7,879 nucleotides of DNA from CAYLRF01 sp964385995 (lineage in GTDB: Bacteria; Bacillota; Clostridia; Lachnospirales; Lachnospiraceae). The position numbers and the translations under genes were made by a program. Below the pieces are notes generated by a model. It was not told the DNA's origin. It did not search any database and was given only the letters and a program-made list of their open reading frames with translations. Location of the stretch: the NCBI GenBank assembly GCA_964385995.1, contig CAYLRF010000067.1, positions 1 to 7,879 on the forward strand, in the 5' to 3' direction. Numbering within the stretch: the stretch's first letter is position 1; each line of letters starts with the position of its first letter. Shown here piece by piece: positions 5,462 to 7,879 of this stretch.

Positions 5462-5562
5462 TTCTATGTTCTTTGCTCTTCTTCTATGTTCTTTGATGTT
5501 CTTCTATTGTTCTTCTATGTTCTTTGCTCTTCTTCTATGTTCTTTGATGTTCTTTGATGTTC
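5462..5562. repeat. Helically phased decamer tandem repeat
   Basis: Ten consecutive units, all 10 bp except one of 11 bp at 5502-5512, of two main types: TTCTATGTTC and TTTGATGTTC, with TTTGCTCTTC as a third. The 40 bp at 5462-5501 recur exactly at 5513-5552, so there is also a 51 bp higher-order duplication. Weaker units continue in register to about 5602. Strand asymmetry is strong: pyrimidine-rich on the plus strand, GAACAT-rich on the minus strand. It lies between the ROK and SIS genes, within the upstream region of the SIS gene. Confidence 0.9.
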
Positions 5563-5598
5563 TTCGGCCTTCTTTAATTTTCCCCTATGTTTTTCTAT

Positions 5599-5630
5599 GT
5601 CATTCAGTGTTTTCGACATTGTTAAATGAC
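5599..5630 (-). other. Hairpin just after the ROK stop
   Basis: GTCATT and CAGTG pair with AATGAC and CATTG (one G-U, a three-base bulge) around a seven-base loop. It lies 12 bp after the ROK stop codon in the direction of transcription. There is no T-run on the minus strand, so it may be a stabilising or processing hairpin, or a weak attenuator between ROK and SIS. Confidence 0.4.
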
Positions 5631-5642
5631 GCTTGTTTCATC

Positions 5643-6647
5643 CTAAGTGTACATGGCGACGGATATCGCCGCGTAATCGCCTATCTTTTCCCCGAGTTTC
5701 GCGGGTTCCACCGAGCAGGCGGAGGCGCTTTGCCTTAAGGCTTCCTTTTTGATGACGGCCTCGGCGGACGGCCACAAAAGGTCGCGGGAACGCGCGAAAA
5801 TACTTCCCAGTATGATTTTCTCGGGATTTAAAATGTCTATCAGCACGGCCAGTCCCCGTCCGAGATAAGCGCCGCAGATATCGTAGACTTTTAGCGCTGT
5901 CTCATCACCCGAACGCGCCGCCGAGGCTATGCTTTTCGCGGTCACAGTCTCCTTATGCTCCGGGTCAAACCACGCGGGACGCAATCCCCGCTGAAAAGCT
6001 TCCAATCCGTAAATACATCCGAGCTGCGCTATGCCGCTTCCGCTGCAAAAACCCTCAAAAGATCCCGCTTTACCGTAACCTGCGGGTCCGGTTTCACTGA
6101 GGCGGATGTGTCCCGCCTCTCCCGCCATGCCGCAGCTTCCCGAATAAAGCCTTCCGTCCAATATAAGTCCCGCGCCGAGTCCCGTGCCGAATGTCATAAA
6201 GATCATGTTCTTAAGTCCCCTTCCCGCTCCGAACTGCCATTCGGCGAGAGCGCACGCGTCGGCGTCATTTTGCAAAAACACGGGAACATCATAGCGGTTT
6301 CGAATCAGCTCGCAGACGGGTACGCGATCCCACAGCGGAAGATTGGGCGGAGAGCAAATGATACCGTTTTCGGCGTCGAGCGGACCGCCGCATGAGATGC
6401 CGACAGCGTCCGCCTTAAAGTCGAATCCGTCCATCACATCGTAAATTTTATTTAAAATAACATCGGGCGGGCAGCCGGCGCCGGTCTCAAACTGACTTTT
6501 GGAAGTAAAAACGATATTTTCGTCCTCACATTTCGCCGAGATCACGGCGCATTTTGTGCCTCCCAGATCTATGCCGACGAATTTTCCGGCACGCTTATTT
6601 TTGCCTGTTTTGCCTCGCTTCTCCCCGTATTTCTTCACCTCATCCAC
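5643..6647 (-). CDS. ROK-family sugar kinase
   Basis: A 334-residue cytosolic kinase of the ROK (actin-like ATPase) family that would phosphorylate a hexose or related sugar with ATP. It has the phosphate-1 motif DLGGTK at 27-32, SCGGPL with QNDADA containing the catalytic Asp128, the phosphate-2 loop GTGLGAG at 154-160, and AGEAGH with His180. The usual zinc motif CxCGxxGCxE is present as AGYGKAGSFE at 189-198: all three cysteines are replaced while the glycines and glutamate remain. A Lys/Arg-rich extension of about 20 residues precedes the core. The start is GTG, chosen because GAGGAG lies seven bases before it; the nearby ATG is out of frame. It leads the pair with the SIS isomerase. Sugar specificity (glucose, N-acetylhexosamine, heptulose) cannot be read from the sequence. 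Confidence 0.93.
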   Translation of the reverse strand: MDEVKKYGEKRGKTGKNKRAGKFVGIDLGGTKCAVISAKCEDENIVFTSKSQFETGAGCPPDVILNKIYDVMDGFDFKADAVGISCGGPLDAENGIICSPPNLPLWDRVPVCELIRNRYDVPVFLQNDADACALAEWQFGAGRGLKNMIFMTFGTGLGAGLILDGRLYSGSCGMAGEAGHIRLSETGPAGYGKAGSFEGFCSGSGIAQLGCIYGLEAFQRGLRPAWFDPEHKETVTAKSIASAARSGDETALKVYDICGAYLGRGLAVLIDILNPEKIILGSIFARSRDLLWPSAEAVIKKEALRQSASACSVEPAKLGEKIGDYAAISVAMYT

Positions 6648-6721
6648 AGCGATACTCCTCTCATGGTCGTTTTTTGCGCTTCACGTTATTTCCTTCCCGC
6701 TGTCTCGCGCCTGCCGCCGTT

Positions 6722-6750
6722 ATTATAACCCATACGCCACGTACATTGAA
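6722..6750 (-). promoter_or_regulatory. ROK gene promoter
   Basis: On the minus strand TTCAAT (6745-6750) and a perfect TATAAT (6722-6727) with a 17 bp spacer, about 75 bp before the GTG start. It may drive both ROK and SIS. The region 6648-7001 has no gene; besides this promoter it holds the palindromic element copy 2 and two short palindromes. Confidence 0.65.
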
Positions 6751-6836
6751 CACATATTATTACCATTTACAGCTGATTTGCAAAGGCGCACGGATTCGCC
6801 GGTGTTGCTTCTTTTCGCGCCGCAATATATAATCTG

Positions 6837-6908
6837 ATGACATCGGGCAGGACACGGGGAGCGCGTAGCGCCAAGAAACCGTAACATCACCTTCTGCCCC
6901 GACATCAT
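6837..6908. repeat. Intergenic palindromic element, copy 2
   Basis: A 72 bp element in reverse orientation to copy 1 at 3360-3444. Its right end TTCTGCCCCGACATCAT is the reverse complement of the copy 1 left end with one difference. Its left end (ATGACATCGGGCAGG) has diverged by a few bases and one deletion. GACACGGGG (6851-6859) is the reverse complement of the shared core in copy 1. The middle differs in length and sequence. It sits between the divergent ROK and methyltransferase genes. Confidence 0.65.
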
Positions 6909-6912
6909 GTGA

Positions 6913-6941
6913 TCTGATATCAGAGTGGATCCCCCTGATCC
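6913..6941. promoter_or_regulatory. Two adjacent palindromes upstream of the methyltransferase gene
   Basis: TCTGATATCAGA (6913-6924) is a perfect 12 bp palindrome without a loop. GGATC / GATCC (6927-6931 and 6937-6941) forms a short stem around CCCCT. They lie 60-90 bp before the methyltransferase start. An operator role is possible, but no clear promoter was found for that gene. Confidence 0.3.
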
Positions 6942-7001
6942 GCGGCGTGCTTACGTGCCGGTGGAGCAGGGATTTATTCAGACAGGGAGCGGTTTTTGTA
7001 A

Positions 7002-7879
7002 ATGTGGCTCGCGAATGATTGGAAGGATTACGAAATAATCGACGCCTCCGGAGGCGAGAAGCTGGAGCGTTGGGGCAAATATATCCTCATCCGTCCCGAT
7101 CCGCAGATTATCTGGGAGACGAAGAAGAACCATCCCGGTTGGTCGCGTCCCGACGCGCATTATCACAGGAGCGATAGCGGGGGCGGAAAGTGGGAATTTT
7201 TCACTCTTCCTCGGCAGTGGCAGATACGATATGAACTGAAACCCCGTGATGAAAAGACACGGGAGCGCGACGCGTCACACGGTGAGCACAGTGCGCCCGG
7301 ACCGACTCTGACATTTAATCTTAAGCCGTTCAGCTTCAAACACACCGGCATTTTCCCCGAGCAGGCGGCGAACTGGAATTGGATTTACGAGAAGATAACA
7401 TCCGCTGGCAGGCCGGTGCGTATGCTGAACCTCTTCGCTTATACCGGCGGCGCGACTTTGGCGGCGGCCGCCGCGGGGGCTTCGGTAACGCACGTGGACG
7501 CCTCTAAAGGCATGACAGGCTGGGCAAGGGAAAACGCCGCCTCATCTTCTCTCTCGGACGCGCATGTAAGATGGCTCGTGGACGACTGTGTCAAATTCGT
7601 CCGCCGCGAGATACGAAGGGGCAGCAAATACGATGCCATAGTCATGGACCCGCCCTCCTACGGCAGAGGCCCGAACGGCGAAATCTGGAAAATGGAAGAC
7701 ATGGCTTATAATCTGATCGGATTATGCGAAAAGCTCCTCTCGGATGAGCCGCTGTTTTTCATCGTAAGCTCCTACACGGCGGGACTCGCGCCCGGAGTGC
7801 TCTCTTATATGCTGTCCGCGCAACTTCAGCGATTTAAAGGTCACGTAAGAGCCGAACAGCTCGGCCTTCCCGTAACCGT
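7002..7879 (+). CDS. Class I SAM-dependent methyltransferase, RlmI-like, 3' end missing
   Basis: 292 codons are visible with no stop before the window edge. ATG 7002 is the earliest possible start because TAA directly precedes it in frame; GGGAG 12 bases upstream is a rather distant ribosome binding site. An N-terminal region (about 5-80, starting WKDYEIIDASGGEKLERWG) precedes a Rossmann-fold domain. That domain has motif I LNLFAYTGGA at 142-151, the acidic strand-2 residue Asp166 in HVDAS, a motif with VDDCVKF around 193-199, and motif IV DPPSYGRGP from 216. DPP(S/Y/F) motifs occur in base-modifying enzymes, and the overall order resembles the RlmI/YccW group of 23S rRNA cytosine-C5 methyltransferases. 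The catalytic cysteine region that would settle cytosine-C5 activity was not identified here. RNA as substrate is inference. Confidence 0.88.
   Translation, partial: MWLANDWKDYEIIDASGGEKLERWGKYILIRPDPQIIWETKKNHPGWSRPDAHYHRSDSGGGKWEFFTLPRQWQIRYELKPRDEKTRERDASHGEHSAPGPTLTFNLKPFSFKHTGIFPEQAANWNWIYEKITSAGRPVRMLNLFAYTGGATLAAAAAGASVTHVDASKGMTGWARENAASSSLSDAHVRWLVDDCVKFVRREIRRGSKYDAIVMDPPSYGRGPNGEIWKMEDMAYNLIGLCEKLLSDEPLFFIVSSYTAGLAPGVLSYMLSAQLQRFKGHVRAEQLGLPVT

Noticed and set aside
5466..5738. Plus-strand ORF rich in Phe, Leu and Cys
   Set aside because: It is an artefact of translating the pyrimidine-rich decamer repeat and runs into the antisense of the ROK gene.
6925..7001. T-box or other riboswitch before the methyltransferase gene
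   Set aside because: Several short stems occur, but no T-box signature sequence or known aptamer core was found.

Overview
The window looks like a piece of a strictly anaerobic, GC-leaning member of the Firmicutes (Clostridia-like). The signs are a clostridial-type 2[4Fe-4S] ferredoxin, strong AGGAGG-type ribosome binding sites, GTG starts, and surface-protein, nuclease-lipoprotein and SIS/ROK families common in gut Clostridia. Exactly 100 N at 1382-1481 mark a scaffold join, so this is probably a draft or metagenome assembly. No species can be named from the sequence.

Layout. At the left edge a secreted von Willebrand factor A (vWA) protein runs leftward and is cut by the window edge. It diverges from a small ferredoxin gene running right, which ends in a clear intrinsic terminator. 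Next comes a 34-35 bp tandem repeat that disappears into the N gap, then rarA (replication-associated recombination ATPase) on the minus strand. A two-helix membrane protein and a nuclease lipoprotein follow on the plus strand. A probable minus-strand carbohydrate-phosphate cluster comes next: a ROK sugar kinase, then a GmhA-like SIS isomerase, then a tiny ORF that overlaps the isomerase stop and appears frameshifted. The window ends inside a plus-strand class I SAM methyltransferase.

The non-coding DNA is unusually rich. (1) The vWA gene has perfect TTGACA and TATAAT boxes separated by a 21 bp spacer that contains a run of 12 G on the transcribed-sense strand. This is the architecture of a phase-variable promoter acting through slipped-strand changes in spacer length. 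(2) The ROK-SIS intergenic region holds at least ten decamers in near-perfect 10 bp register. (3) Two intergenic copies of an imperfect palindromic element share about 17 bp ends, one abutting the membrane-protein gene and one between the ROK and methyltransferase genes. (4) An odd palindrome sits at the predicted rarA transcription start.

How the genes work together: only the ROK/SIS pair, with the small overlapping ORF, looks like one functional unit, probably for phosphorylation and isomerisation of a sugar phosphate. The other genes look like independent units with their own promoters. No phage, transposase, CRISPR array, rRNA or tRNA was seen.
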